Shown here: positions 34,967 through 44,560 of the stretch, one piece after another | How positions within the stretch are numbered: the first letter of the stretch is position 1 | How the letters are laid out: every line of letters begins with the position of its first letter | Assembly (NCBI RefSeq): GCF_000337735.1 | Contig: NZ_AOHX01000025.1 | Location: 106,539-170,538 of the forward strand | Direction of reading: 5' to 3' | Source of the DNA: Natronorubrum sulfidifaciens JCM 14089 | GTDB lineage: Archaea > Halobacteriota > Halobacteria > Halobacteriales > Natrialbaceae | DNA: 64,000 nt | Made by a program: the position numbers and the translations under genes | The notes under the pieces: generated by a model | The model's database searches: none | What the model was told of the DNA's origin: nothing | Seen by the model: only the letters and a program-made list of their open reading frames with translations

Positions 34967-36168
34967 CACTGATCACGGACGTTCGACTCCGACGCATCCT
35001 CGACTCGCGTGGCAACCCCACCGTCGAGGCAGACGTCATCACCGAAAGCGGTGGCTTCGGTCGTGCTGCAGCACCAAGCGGTGCCAGCACGGGTGAGTAC
35101 GAAGCCGTCGAGCGACCACCATCCGAGGCGATCGCTGCGGCTCGAGAGCACGCCGTCTCCCGACTCGTCGGCGACGCCTACGCGGGCAACCAGCGAGAAG
35201 TGGATTCGATCCTCCACGCCGCCGACGGCACTGACGACTTCTCGAAGATCGGTGCAAACAGCGCCGTTGCGATCTCGATGGCTGCCGCGAAAGCCGGAGC
35301 TGATGTCCTCGGTGCGCCACTGTTCCAGCATCTGGGCGGTGCGTTCCGTGGAGAGAACTTCCCGGTGCCACTCGGCAACGTCGTTGGCGGTGGCGAACAC
35401 GCCGCCGACGCGACCGACATTCAGGAGTTTTTGGTCGCACCCGTCGGCGCACCGAGCGTCGAAGACGCCGTCTTCGCCAACGCCGCCGTCCACAGCACCG
35501 TCGCTGACCTCCTCGAGGAACGCGACGTTCCGTGTGGGAAAGGCGACGAAGGCGCGTGGGCTCCATCGATCGACGACAGCGAAGCCTTCGAAATCGTCGA
35601 CGAAGCGGTTTCGATGGTCGAAGACGATGTCGGATTCACCATCGGCTTCGGACTCGACGTCGCCGGTGCGGAGCTGTACGATGCCGACTCGGAAACCTAC
35701 GAGTACAGCGATACGAGTCGCGACACCGACGAACAGATCGCCTACATCGCGGAGTTGGTCCGCGAGTACGACCTCGTCTACGTCGAGGACCCACTCGACG
35801 AGAACGATTACGACGCGTTCGCAGACCTCACCGACGAGGTCGGCGACCAGACACTGATCTGTGGTGACGACCTGTTCGTCACGAACACCGACCGTCTCGT
35901 CGACGGGATCGACCGCGGCGCGGCAAACAGCATCCTGATCAAGCCAAACCAGATCGGGACGCTAACTGACGCCTTCGACGCGATCGAACTCGCGACGCAG
36001 AACGGCTACGACTCCGTCATCTCCCACCGCTCGGGCGAGACCGAGGACACGACGATTGCACACCTCGCCGTCGCAACCGATGCACCCTTCATCAAGACGG
36101 GTGCCGTCGGCGGCGAGCGAACCGCCAAGCTCAACGAGCTCATCAGAATCGCAGACGACGCGACATGA
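34963..36168 (+). CDS. eno: Enolase
   Basis: 401 aa ([20 protein letters not shown]). Substrate loop [11 protein letters not shown], the Mg-ligand regions [25 protein letters not shown] and [10 protein letters not shown], the catalytic Lys in [11 protein letters not shown], and [18 protein letters not shown]. It interconverts 2-phosphoglycerate and phosphoenolpyruvate. Start and stop overlap rpoK and rps2 by 4 nt each, so glycolysis is coupled to the transcription/translation operon. Confidence 0.97.
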   Translation: MTLITDVRLRRILDSRGNPTVEADVITESGGFGRAAAPSGASTGEYEAVERPPSEAIAAAREHAVSRLVGDAYAGNQREVDSILHAADGTDDFSKIGANSAVAISMAAAKAGADVLGAPLFQHLGGAFRGENFPVPLGNVVGGGEHAADATDIQEFLVAPVGAPSVEDAVFANAAVHSTVADLLEERDVPCGKGDEGAWAPSIDDSEAFEIVDEAVSMVEDDVGFTIGFGLDVAGAELYDADSETYEYSDTSRDTDEQIAYIAELVREYDLVYVEDPLDENDYDAFADLTDEVGDQTLICGDDLFVTNTDRLVDGIDRGAANSILIKPNQIGTLTDAFDAIELATQNGYDSVISHRSGETEDTTIAHLAVATDAPFIKTGAVGGERTAKLNELIRIADDAT

Positions 36169-36962
36169 CAGACAACGACGCAACCCAGGAAGGGCTCGAC
36201 GCTGCCGAAGACGAGATCGACGAGGAGCCAGCCGAAGGGGCTGGCCCTGCCGCCGATCCCGAGGACGACGTCGAGCCAGTTGACGAACAGCCCGCCGACG
36301 CCACCGAGGCCGACGCTGACGCAGAACCAGCCGATGAAGACGCGGGTCCAACCCTCGACGACGACGTGATGTCCGACGAGGAGGCCGACCTGCTCATCCC
36401 CGTCGAGGACTACCTCGGCGCTGGTGTCCACATCGGGACCCAGCAGAAGACCGACGACATGGAGCGGTTCATCCACCGCGTCCGAACCGACGGTCTCTAC
36501 GTGCTCGACGTCTCGAAGACCGACGGCCGCATCCGCACGGCCGCGGACTTCCTGTCGAACTACGACCCAGAGCAGATTCTGGTCACCTCGAGTCGACAGT
36601 ACGGTCGCTTCCCAGCGGAGAAGTTCGCCGAAGCCGTGGGCGCTCGCGCCCGCACCGGCCGCTTCATCCCCGGAACGCTGACCAACCCCAAGTACGCCGG
36701 CTACATCGAACCCGACGTACTCGTCGTCACGGACCCGATCGGTGACGCCCAAGCCGTCAAAGAGGCCATCACCGTCGGCATCCCCGTCATCGCAATGTGT
36801 GACTCGAACAACCAGGTCAGCAACGTCGACCTGGTCGTCCCGACGAACAACAAGGGTCGAAAGGCCCTTTCGGTCGTCTACTGGCTGCTCGCCAACGAAG
36901 TCCTCGACCGCCGTGGTGCCGAGCCATCGTACTCGCTCGAGGACTTCGAGAGCATGGTCTAA
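36165..36962 (+). CDS. rps2: 30S ribosomal protein uS2 with acidic N-terminal extension
   Basis: 265 aa. The first 65-70 residues are almost all Asp, Glu, Ala and Pro ([19 protein letters not shown]), an extension typical of haloarchaea. The conserved domain follows: [59 protein letters not shown] and [20 protein letters not shown]. It is the last clear gene of the operon; a T5 tract lies about 20 bp after the stop. Confidence 0.97.
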   Translation: MTDNDATQEGLDAAEDEIDEEPAEGAGPAADPEDDVEPVDEQPADATEADADAEPADEDAGPTLDDDVMSDEEADLLIPVEDYLGAGVHIGTQQKTDDMERFIHRVRTDGLYVLDVSKTDGRIRTAADFLSNYDPEQILVTSSRQYGRFPAEKFAEAVGARARTGRFIPGTLTNPKYAGYIEPDVLVVTDPIGDAQAVKEAITVGIPVIAMCDSNNQVSNVDLVVPTNNKGRKALSVVYWLLANEVLDRRGAEPSYSLEDFESMV

Positions 36963-37055
36963 GCCGTTTCACTGCCGCTGTTCGTTTTTCTCGATGGCAT
37001 CGACACCGCAAGCGATGAGCAAAGGAGTTACGTACGCATCGGACCAACGACCGGT

Positions 37056-37181
37056 ATGCTCGATTCGGTATTCAAATTCGAAGAGGAGAAGATGCCGCTG
37101 CCAGTGATCGCCGCAACGGCGGCACTGATCGCGATATTCGCAGTCGGGATTCCGTATCGCATTCTCGTGGGACTGTTCTAA
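37056..37181 (+). CDS. 41-aa single-span membrane peptide
   Basis: A short frame MLDSVFKFEEEKMPLPVI... ending in YRILVGLF. One membrane helix spans about residues 14-34 (LPVIAATAALIAIFAVGIP), preceded by an acidic/basic cytoplasmic start (FKFEEEK). Codon use is good. It lies 93 bp after rps2 on the same strand. The length and composition are like other small haloarchaeal membrane peptides, but I do not recognise a family. Confidence 0.6.
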   Translation: MLDSVFKFEEEKMPLPVIAATAALIAIFAVGIPYRILVGLF

Positions 37182-37229
37182 CGACGCGTCGCGCTGACCA
37201 CACCGTGACCTTGCACCGTTCGTCTCAGG

Positions 37230-37235
37230 TTTAAG
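37230..37235 (+). promoter_or_regulatory. TATA box upstream of the surface-protein cluster
   Basis: TTTAAG in AGGTTTAAGTACG, 25-30 nt before the ATG at 37260. It drives either the 63-aa frame as a leaderless gene or a 184-nt leader before the 166-aa gene at 37444. Confidence 0.55.
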
Positions 37236-37259
37236 TACGAAGACGAGTCCAACCCGGGC

Positions 37260-37451
37260 ATGGATTCGGTGGCCTCGCTCGAGGTAGAGAACACACGGTA
37301 CCACCCCTCACGTTTCGGAATTGGAGCGACGAACAGCACACGCGATGTCGGGTCGGGACCTCCCCCGGAGTTCACACCACTCGCCGAGCCATCCGCGAGC
37401 GGGGGTGTACTGACTGTCAGTAACTCCTCTACTGGGCCGATCGATGGCTAG
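37260..37451 (+). CDS. Possible 63-aa leaderless ORF
   Basis: The frame MDSVASLEVENTRYHPSRFG is perfectly spaced from a TATA box and overlaps the next gene by 8 nt. However, third-position G/C is clearly lower than in neighbouring genes, and the protein is Ser/Gly/Pro-rich without a recognisable fold. It could be a real short gene or only the leader of the surface-protein cluster. Confidence 0.35.
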   Translation: MDSVASLEVENTRYHPSRFGIGATNSTRDVGSGPPPEFTPLAEPSASGGVLTVSNSSTGPIDG

Positions 37452-37944
37452 AGCCCAAACCGAACCGCTCGCTGCGCTGGTCGCCGTGATGGCACTGCTG
37501 GCTGGTGTCGGGATCTACGCCGTCTCTCTCGGCAGCGTGTTTCCCGGAATGAGCGATCGTGCCGTCGAGGAGACGACAATCGATCGTCTCTGGGATGATC
37601 TCGAAGACGACGGCTCCGGCGTCTTTCCTGCCTACGAGTACACCACCGAGATGGATCGAGAGATGCGCGAGACACTCGATCAGGCGTCACTCCCAAACGG
37701 CAAGAACAGCTACATCGAAATCAGGGCGTACAAAGACGGCAAACCAACCGTCCTCGCGTCGGCACACTTCGATTCCGACGGTGACGATCTGCAAGCACGC
37801 CAACTGGAATCGACACATCCCGATTACGGTCCGCCTCGAGGGGCTGGCGAGTCGATAGAGACCGGGATCGCGACTCGGCCGATCTCGATCGAGGTAACGA
37901 AAGCCGACGTTCGCGGCGGCACACTGCACGTGGAGGTCTGGTGA
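37444..37944 (+). CDS. Pilin/TadE-like anchored protein, first of three (DUF7285-like)
   Basis: 166 aa (MARAQTEPLAALVAVMALLA). One N-terminal membrane helix at about 9-29 is followed by an extracytoplasmic domain with TTIDRLWDDLEDDGSGVFPA and IEIRAYKDGKPTVLASAHF. I believe it matches the haloarchaeal DUF7285 family, which accompanies pilus-type secretion genes elsewhere; this is from memory. Its stop overlaps the next GTG by 4 nt. Confidence 0.72.
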   Translation: MARAQTEPLAALVAVMALLAGVGIYAVSLGSVFPGMSDRAVEETTIDRLWDDLEDDGSGVFPAYEYTTEMDREMRETLDQASLPNGKNSYIEIRAYKDGKPTVLASAHFDSDGDDLQARQLESTHPDYGPPRGAGESIETGIATRPISIEVTKADVRGGTLHVEVW

Positions 37945-39125
37945 TCGTGAGTCGGCAATTCGACGCCGAACGCGGTGTCAGCACTGTCGTTGACGTTACC
38001 TTGGCACTGTTGCTGATCACTGCGAGCGTGCTGATCATCGGCACCTATCTGGCGACCGCTCCTGACGAGCGGGCGAGCAGCGCCGCCGAGCCGGATTCGA
38101 CCGTCACAATCCATTCCACCAGCGATATCGACAGCCGATCGTCAGCCCGAATGACCGAGGTTCTGAGCACGTCGACGGTCACCGTCACGTACAGCCTCGA
38201 GGACGTTCGTGATGAAGACACGTTCTCCGAGCCAGTTATCACGAACGAGCAGACGTACACACGAACCGACCACGGCTCGCCACTCGGACTGCTTGCTGAC
38301 GCTGCAGTGACGAACCACCAGCTCGATGGCGAGCCCGTGCTGGCCTACGGCGACGAGTATGAGGAGGCCGTCGACTGGGCGATTCGACAGACGCTCTTGG
38401 GTGTTGACCGGAGCGTCTACATCGTCGCCACATGGGAGCCCTACGACGGGGCTCGTATCAACGGCACGGCAACGGCTGGCGAGCACCCACCGCCAACCGC
38501 GGACGTCTCCAGCACGACGACGACCGTTCCCAGTGGGTTTTCGCCAGTCGACGAGGCCGAACTCGAGTCGAACTGGCTCGAAGCCGACGACTGGTGGGAC
38601 GAGTGGCTCGATGACATGGCCGATAGCCATCCGGATATCGACGACTCGTCGGACATGCCAAGACTGGATGGGAGTGACAACAAGTCGTACGCGGCGGCCG
38701 GCACTGTTATTGGGTACGAAATCGTCGACGGCCTCTTCCCACCCGAACCGTCGCAGTACGCACTAGAAGACCAGGGCATCCAGCGAGCACTCAAAGTCTA
38801 CCACTACCAGTCGATGGTCGAGACTATCGGTGACTTCTCGTTCCGAAGTGCGGAGACACACCGACCACTGGCTCGCTCGCACGCACGGGCCGACGAAGCA
38901 AACCACAAGGTGCTTGTCGGACAGGACGGCGGCTACGACGTGACCGACGCAGACGCACTTGCCGCATGGATTGCGGCGGATATTCCGCGCGCGTTCGCCG
39001 ACGAATTCGACGAAATCGATGCCCACTACGACGGCGACGCGCGTGACGAGCGGAAAGCCGAGCTCGTCGCCAATGCAGTGGCGACCGAAGACGTGACGAT
39101 CACGATCCAGACCTGGAACGAATGA
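37941..39125 (+). CDS. Pilin/TadE-like anchored protein, second of three (DUF7284-like)
   Basis: 394 aa from a GTG start (MIVSRQFDAERGVSTVVDVT). The ERGVSTVVDVTLALLLITAS opening resembles type IV pilin-like signals (charged start, Glu-Arg-Gly, then a hydrophobic helix at about 17-38). The long outside part is acidic. It contains a low-complexity Thr/Ser stretch (ADVSSTTTTVPSG) and a DDWWDEWLDDMADSHPDIDD segment. Its stop overlaps the 1006-aa gene start by 4 nt. The function is unknown; a minor pilin or adhesin is inferred. Confidence 0.72.
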   Translation: MIVSRQFDAERGVSTVVDVTLALLLITASVLIIGTYLATAPDERASSAAEPDSTVTIHSTSDIDSRSSARMTEVLSTSTVTVTYSLEDVRDEDTFSEPVITNEQTYTRTDHGSPLGLLADAAVTNHQLDGEPVLAYGDEYEEAVDWAIRQTLLGVDRSVYIVATWEPYDGARINGTATAGEHPPPTADVSSTTTTVPSGFSPVDEAELESNWLEADDWWDEWLDDMADSHPDIDDSSDMPRLDGSDNKSYAAAGTVIGYEIVDGLFPPEPSQYALEDQGIQRALKVYHYQSMVETIGDFSFRSAETHRPLARSHARADEANHKVLVGQDGGYDVTDADALAAWIAADIPRAFADEFDEIDAHYDGDARDERKAELVANAVATEDVTITIQTWNE

Positions 39126-42100
39126 GACGCACCCGACCACACACGGTTTCGATCGCTGACGACGACCGCGCACGGGTCCCCTTCGCCGTTATCGGCGTCT
39201 TGCTCCTCATGAGCTCCGTGCTGATCGTTGCAACACTCCAGACGAGAACTGCTCCAGAAATCGATCGTAGCACGGAGTTAGCGATCGACCGCGCCGAAGC
39301 GTACGCGATCAGTGAACTCCGTCATGTGACCGTCCGCACCACCGACGAGGTCGTCCGCTCACCCGTGACGACCGTTAATTCCGATCTGGACGGCGTTCTC
39401 GACGACGAAACCGCGCTCGAAGATCAAACACGGATCACGATTCTCGCCGAGGCGACCGCCACACTCGACGGCCGCCAACAGCACGTCGGACAGGGACAGA
39501 CCGTCGAGGTGTCACTACCCGCGGTCGATGACTGGACCGATACAGATGACCTCGAGGCAGCGCTCGAGCACGTCACACTCGAGGAAGACGATGGCATCAT
39601 GGATGTGACCGTTGAAGACGTCGAGTTCACCGTGAGAGACGAGGACGGAACTATCGAGACAGTCGTCTCACGCGACATCTCCGTTTCAGTGGGGACGACC
39701 ATGATGGCACTCCACGAACGCGTGGACGCATACGAAACGCATCTGAACACGGGCATGCTCGAGGGCGTCGACCAGCGCGAGGGGTACGGCTACGATCTCG
39801 CAAAGCGGCTGTGGCCGCTCGTCTGGGGGAAAGCCTACTACGACCGATTGTTCGGCGATCCAGCGGATCGAGCGTTTGAGAACGTGACGCCAAACGATCA
39901 TACCGAAGTGATGGCCAACGACGCACGGTTGGCGGCCCAACAGGAAGTCTTCGGCACGCAAGACGAGTACGGCAATCGCGTGATGGCAGGGCCTGTGGTC
40001 TGTATGGCCTATGACCTCTCGGATAGTGCACTCGACCTCGGAGAGACGTACGATTTCGATGCGATCGCCGACGATCTCCACCCCGACGAGAACGTCAGTA
40101 CCGTCGATGAACTCTGTGCAGCGGGCGTCATCTCCCCGGACGGCGACCTACCGGATATGCCGACCGTCGAAGAGATCGTGCTGGGGATGCTCGAGAACGT
40201 CGACAAGAACGGGACGACACAGGGCCATCCGTTCGCTGATATGGCGATGTACGAGATGGAAGCCGGGCTTGGACAGGACGTCCTCGAAAGCGAGATGCGA
40301 ACAGCGCTCAACGAGACAGATCGGTTCAATGAGGCGTATCTCGAGGATTATTATGGTGATAGTGAAAGAGTAGAATTCGATCAGGACGCAGATCCAGATG
40401 CGCTGGAGGATATTCAAGGAAACCTTGGAAGTCTCAGAGATGAAGCTATTCAAGAAATCGACAATACAGATTCCGTCATCGACGACGTCTATACGGTGAA
40501 CGGGAAACTCGGAACCGTAAAAAACACTCCGTCGATGGATGGTCTCAGACACCCGCTTCCTCCCCTGCCAGAGGAATACGACGCCAGCAATCATACGGAA
40601 GTTGATCGCGTGTACCTGACGACCAATACCGATGTAGAGGGAAGTATCGACAAAGTCACCGAAGACAGCAGTCGTTCTGGTCTCGAGCAGTCACTCGTTT
40701 CAGTCGATGTCGAAGTCGAGATGAGATACGAGACCTATCGAGCGTGGAACAACACAACGACCAACTCTTCGGTCGATGTCTGGGAACACGACAACCGATA
40801 TACGGATTTTACTGCCTCGTTCGAACTTGATGGTGAGTTTGCACCCGGTTTAGAGACCGATCCGAACAGTATTGAGCACGTGCTCGATCAGGGTGGTTCT
40901 CCAGATCCATACCTTGGGGGACCAACCAACTGGGAAGACGCCGCTGATGAAGTGACGAGAGCGTTCTTTGGACAGGACTTCGACAGCGACTCCGAGTTCG
41001 AACGGTGGCTGAGTGGCAGAGTCAATAATATTGAGTCGCGAAACGACTTCAGGGATGCTATCAACTACGACAGCAGCTTCGACGAGGATATTCAACTCTC
41101 GCCGCGTAACGAGGGGATGCTGCATACTTACATTGTCTGGGAGGATCTGTTCGAGATCCATAACGAGACGGTAACCGAAATTGAACCGGTTGAGGCGGAG
41201 GTCATGGAGATGCTAACGGCTGACGAGAGTCCGATACGGGAGATGGACGAGAGTATCGCGGAAATGGAAGCGAAGCACGTGGATGGCCGTGATGATTTCG
41301 AGAACGCACCGGATGTCGCTAGGATGGAGGCTCGGAAGGTGTACTTCGACAATATGTATAAGTACGTTGATAAACTTGCCAGTGAACACGAAAGAATGAC
41401 GACTGGCGGCGGGAATCTCATAGACAGCCTCCTTGGCGGATTTCTAGACTCTGTCAATGAAATTATCAGTGGCCCAATGAACCTCGTCGACGAAATGTTG
41501 GGCGCCGGTGAAGAACTGCTTCAGGACGAAGATGATCCCGAAATCGACACTCCGGACGTACTGAACGATGTTCATGTCACTGTCGACGGCTCGCCGACGT
41601 ATCACACCTCACAGGTGGCGGTCAACCAGACCGAAGTGCCGGCCGTCCGAGCGGCAGGCGATGGCCCGCTCGAGATCGACGATGAGATGAATTTCGCACC
41701 GATGGGTGCCGGGTATGAAAACGAGATTGGTCACCCGGGCTTTCCATTGATTCCATGGCCACCGCTGTTCTATCTACAGGTAGATGCGTGGCAAATCGAA
41801 CTCGAAGGAGAGTACGCTCGCTTCGAAGTCGAGGCGACCAGCGGCGATCCATCGGTAACCGACTCGACGACGTACGTCCGTGAGGACAAGGCTGTCACGC
41901 TTGAAACACCAGATGGTGACGAGCTCGGGTTGGGATCAACCGATCCGATCAGCTATGAGAATACCCAGACGATTCTCGCTGTCGTTCCAGCACCGCAGTT
42001 TCTACCACAGGGTGCTCCAGGCGTCGGTGATAATCAACATGGTGGGAATGCACCCGGTGAGATGTGCTCGCCATTCTGGGACGACACTGGTCCCGATGCT

Positions 42101-42142
42101 GGGGTGAACAGTACACAACCAAGCAGAGAAAGCTGTTTATGA
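39122..42142 (+). CDS. Large extracytoplasmic protein with N-terminal anchor, third of three (DUF7286-like)
   Basis: 1006 aa (MRRTRPHTVSIADDDRARV). A membrane helix lies at about 17-38 (VPFAVIGVLLLMSSVLIVAT). The rest is hydrophilic and acidic, with a possible second hydrophobic patch near 765-790 (NLIDSLLGGFLDSVNEI). TTTNSSVDVWEHD-type N-glycosylation sequons occur. From about 40340 to 41560 the DNA is noticeably richer in A/T and in A/T-ending codons than the gene's ends, as if this part was exchanged or is evolving fast. The function is unknown. Confidence 0.75.
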   Translation: MRRTRPHTVSIADDDRARVPFAVIGVLLLMSSVLIVATLQTRTAPEIDRSTELAIDRAEAYAISELRHVTVRTTDEVVRSPVTTVNSDLDGVLDDETALEDQTRITILAEATATLDGRQQHVGQGQTVEVSLPAVDDWTDTDDLEAALEHVTLEEDDGIMDVTVEDVEFTVRDEDGTIETVVSRDISVSVGTTMMALHERVDAYETHLNTGMLEGVDQREGYGYDLAKRLWPLVWGKAYYDRLFGDPADRAFENVTPNDHTEVMANDARLAAQQEVFGTQDEYGNRVMAGPVVCMAYDLSDSALDLGETYDFDAIADDLHPDENVSTVDELCAAGVISPDGDLPDMPTVEEIVLGMLENVDKNGTTQGHPFADMAMYEMEAGLGQDVLESEMRTALNETDRFNEAYLEDYYGDSERVEFDQDADPDALEDIQGNLGSLRDEAIQEIDNTDSVIDDVYTVNGKLGTVKNTPSMDGLRHPLPPLPEEYDASNHTEVDRVYLTTNTDVEGSIDKVTEDSSRSGLEQSLVSVDVEVEMRYETYRAWNNTTTNSSVDVWEHDNRYTDFTASFELDGEFAPGLETDPNSIEHVLDQGGSPDPYLGGPTNWEDAADEVTRAFFGQDFDSDSEFERWLSGRVNNIESRNDFRDAINYDSSFDEDIQLSPRNEGMLHTYIVWEDLFEIHNETVTEIEPVEAEVMEMLTADESPIREMDESIAEMEAKHVDGRDDFENAPDVARMEARKVYFDNMYKYVDKLASEHERMTTGGGNLIDSLLGGFLDSVNEIISGPMNLVDEMLGAGEELLQDEDDPEIDTPDVLNDVHVTVDGSPTYHTSQVAVNQTEVPAVRAAGDGPLEIDDEMNFAPMGAGYENEIGHPGFPLIPWPPLFYLQVDAWQIELEGEYARFEVEATSGDPSVTDSTTYVREDKAVTLETPDGDELGLGSTDPISYENTQTILAVVPAPQFLPQGAPGVGDNQHGGNAPGEMCSPFWDDTGPDAGVNSTQPSRESCL

Positions 42143-42222
42143 CCCATTATAGCCACATAATATAAACAATCGGATAACAGCCCGGTGAATAATCTCTCCT
42201 CTAAATTAGTCAATTTGTCGGG

Positions 42223-43440
42223 TCAGGCATCCTCAATCGCGTACAGTTTATTATCATTTGCTGGAATATATACGGTTCCATCAAACAGTGTTGGTGGTGC
42301 AGTGAAACCACCATCCAAAGAATCATCAACCGTATATGACCATTTTGGAGTTCCGGAACTCGCATTGAACGCAAAGATTCCGAACTGAGAGGAAGCATAA
42401 CAAGTATCGTTTGATATGACAACATCCGAAGGTCTACCAGTGATGTTCTTGGTTGTTTCCCATTCAATGGTGCCATTGTTGTTATCAACGGCAATCAGAC
42501 GATTAGTGTCTCCAATGTAAATGTGATTGCCTGAGACAGCAGGACTCGTTTTAATTTCACTCTTCGTATCGATTGACCATTCCTTCTCGCCGGAATCTGC
42601 GTCGATTGCGTACAATTGATTGTCTCGGCCAGTTCCAGTCAAATAAACACATCCGTTGGCGACGGCGGGGTTGCTGTCAGACAGCCGTCCTTCCTGCTCA
42701 GCTTTAAATGTCCACTCAATCTCCGACGTCTCGATATTCACTGCGTAAAGATTCGATGAACGGGCAATGTAGAACACATCGTTATGGAATGCTGGCCAGT
42801 CGGTTGATCCTCCAACAAAATCAGGTGTGGTAGTCACGGTAGTATACTCACCTGTATCGGGATCAATCTTCCAGATCCTTTCATGCGATGCAACAATAAT
42901 TCCACTTTCGGTCGGAACAGGCCCTCCAAGTCCGATAATAGATTCGATTTCTTCCGATCTCCAGCGGTCACCAGTTTCAGCATCGAAACCATGTATCTGT
43001 CCATCACCAGTCGGACCATAGACAATACCGTCGTGAACATTCGGTGCCCCAAATCCCTCCTCCTCCCAGAGAATTTCTTCAGTGTCAAGGTCTACTGCAT
43101 AGAGTTTAGCGTCCCCTGATACGCCACCAGTACTTGAGAGATAAGCTACTTTATCAGCAATAGAAAGCGGAAAGGGGACATGTCCGTCTATATTCATGAC
43201 CGCTCGAGTGGTCACCGTCTCACTCTCTGGACCTCTTGCATTGGGATGATACCCCGTATTCTGTAGATCAACGCCATACATCGGCCAGTCACTCCCTAGC
43301 GACTCGTCCTCGTTACTGTCTTCTTCGCTCGAGGCACCGTTTTCGTCGCTTCCAGAACATCCTGCGATCGCAGTCATCCCTGCAACAGTTGCACACGTTT
43401 CGAGCCACCGGCGGCGTGTCTGTGACAGTTGAGTACCCAT
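42223..43440 (-). CDS. Tat lipoprotein with PQQ-binding-like beta-propeller
   Basis: 405 aa (MGTQLSQTRRRWLETCATVA). Twin-arginine lipoprotein signal with lipobox AIAGC and Cys28, then an acidic linker. The body consists of repeated beta blades with the tryptophan-docking pattern (KLYAVDLDTEEILWEEEGFG, IHGFDAETGDRWR, LYAIDADSGEKEWSIDT, LIAVDNNNGTIEWETT). It resembles PQQ/BamB-like propellers that act as protein scaffolds or dehydrogenase-like domains. It is strikingly A/T-rich compared with all neighbours, which suggests recent acquisition. It converges on the 1006-aa gene. Confidence 0.88.
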   Translation of the reverse strand: MGTQLSQTRRRWLETCATVAGMTAIAGCSGSDENGASSEEDSNEDESLGSDWPMYGVDLQNTGYHPNARGPESETVTTRAVMNIDGHVPFPLSIADKVAYLSSTGGVSGDAKLYAVDLDTEEILWEEEGFGAPNVHDGIVYGPTGDGQIHGFDAETGDRWRSEEIESIIGLGGPVPTESGIIVASHERIWKIDPDTGEYTTVTTTPDFVGGSTDWPAFHNDVFYIARSSNLYAVNIETSEIEWTFKAEQEGRLSDSNPAVANGCVYLTGTGRDNQLYAIDADSGEKEWSIDTKSEIKTSPAVSGNHIYIGDTNRLIAVDNNNGTIEWETTKNITGRPSDVVISNDTCYASSQFGIFAFNASSGTPKWSYTVDDSLDGGFTAPPTLFDGTVYIPANDNKLYAIEDA

Positions 43441-43463
43441 TGTCGGTTCGTTCAAACCAGACA

Positions 43464-43472
43464 GATAAATAA
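43464..43472 (-). promoter_or_regulatory. TATA box of the beta-propeller lipoprotein gene
   Basis: TTATTTATC on the minus strand, 24-32 nt upstream of the ATG at 43440; this supports that ATG over upstream in-frame codons. Confidence 0.55.
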
Positions 43473-43542
43473 CCATTGGTGTCTGAATTATGGTTTGAAA
43501 CATAAGTCTAATAATGTTTTTGGCGTTCACTCGAGAAGATAG

Positions 43543-43550
43543 CTATTAAC
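43543..43550 (+). promoter_or_regulatory. TATA box of the mevalonate kinase operon
   Basis: CTATTAAC, 24-31 nt upstream of the ATG at 43574. Confidence 0.55.
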
Positions 43551-43573
43551 CGTCGTCGTACGAACGGCAGGAT

Positions 43574-44560
43574 ATGGCAGTCTCGAGCGCTCCCGGCAAG
43601 GTGTATCTATTCGGGGAGCACGCGGTGGTTTACGGTGAGCCCGCTGTTCCATGTGCTATCGAGCTACGGGCACGGGTCGGTGTCGAGAAACGGGCGGACA
43701 GCAAACTTCGCATTCACGCAGAGGACCTCAGTCTGGACGGGTTCACGGTGGAGTACGGTGGGACGGCCGATGGACCGCCGGACGTCGACGTTTCGGAGAC
43801 GTTGTTGACTGCAGCGATGGGGTACGTCGACGGCGCAATCGAGCAGGTTCGGGACGTCACCGGCGAAACCGACGTCGGCTTTGACGTGACAATCGAGAGT
43901 GACATTCCGCTTGGAGCGGGGCTTGGCTCGTCTGCGGCCGTCGCCGTCGCCGCGATCGACGCCGGAACCCGCGAACTCGGGACGACACTCGAGATCAACG
44001 AACTCGCCGAGCGGGCCTACCAGACGGAGTACGAGGTACAAGGCGGGCAGGCCTCTCGAGCCGATACGTTTTGTTCGGCTACGGGCGGTGCTGTCCGGGT
44101 TGAAGGCGACGACTGTCGGTCGCTCGAGGCCCCCGACCTGCCCATCGTCATTGGATTCGACGGAGGGGCCGGAGACACCGGTGAACTCGTGGCGGGCGTA
44201 CGACAGCTACGCGAGGAGTACGATTTCGCGGCGGATACGGTCGATTCGATCGGCGACATCGTCCGAAAGGGCGAGAACGCACTCGCAGTGGGCGATCTCG
44301 AGGAACTCGGCCGCCTGATGGATTTCAATCACGGCCTCCTCTCGGCGCTTGGTGTGTCTTCTCGCTCGCTCGATTCGATGGTCTGGGCGGCCCGCGATGC
44401 CGGTGCCGACGGCGCGAAGTTGACAGGTGCTGGTGGCGGCGGCTGTATCGTCGCACTCGATTCGACCGACGAGACGGAAACAGCTCTGTCGTACACGCCG
44501 GGCTGTAAGGACGCCTTTCGCGCCGAACTCGCCGAAACCGGGGTGAAGCGCCTCGAATGA
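43574..44560 (+). CDS. mvk: Mevalonate kinase
   Basis: 328 aa (MAVSSAPGKVYLFGEHAVVY). GHMP kinase fold: N-terminal APGKVYLFGEHAVVYGEPAV, the ATP-binding DIPLGAGLGSSAAVAVAAID near residue 114, and the C-terminal GADGAKLTGAGGGGCIVAL. It phosphorylates mevalonate for archaeal isoprenoid lipids. Its stop overlaps the IPK ATG by 4 nt. In related haloarchaea this pair follows rps2 directly; here 6.6 kb of accessory DNA intervenes. Confidence 0.96.
   Translation: MAVSSAPGKVYLFGEHAVVYGEPAVPCAIELRARVGVEKRADSKLRIHAEDLSLDGFTVEYGGTADGPPDVDVSETLLTAAMGYVDGAIEQVRDVTGETDVGFDVTIESDIPLGAGLGSSAAVAVAAIDAGTRELGTTLEINELAERAYQTEYEVQGGQASRADTFCSATGGAVRVEGDDCRSLEAPDLPIVIGFDGGAGDTGELVAGVRQLREEYDFAADTVDSIGDIVRKGENALAVGDLEELGRLMDFNHGLLSALGVSSRSLDSMVWAARDAGADGAKLTGAGGGGCIVALDSTDETETALSYTPGCKDAFRAELAETGVKRLE

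Noticed and set aside
37056-43530. Insertion sequence or integrase-mediated island
   Set aside because: No transposase, integrase, terminal inverted repeats or attachment site copies were seen at the edges; the accessory status rests only on gene content and base composition.
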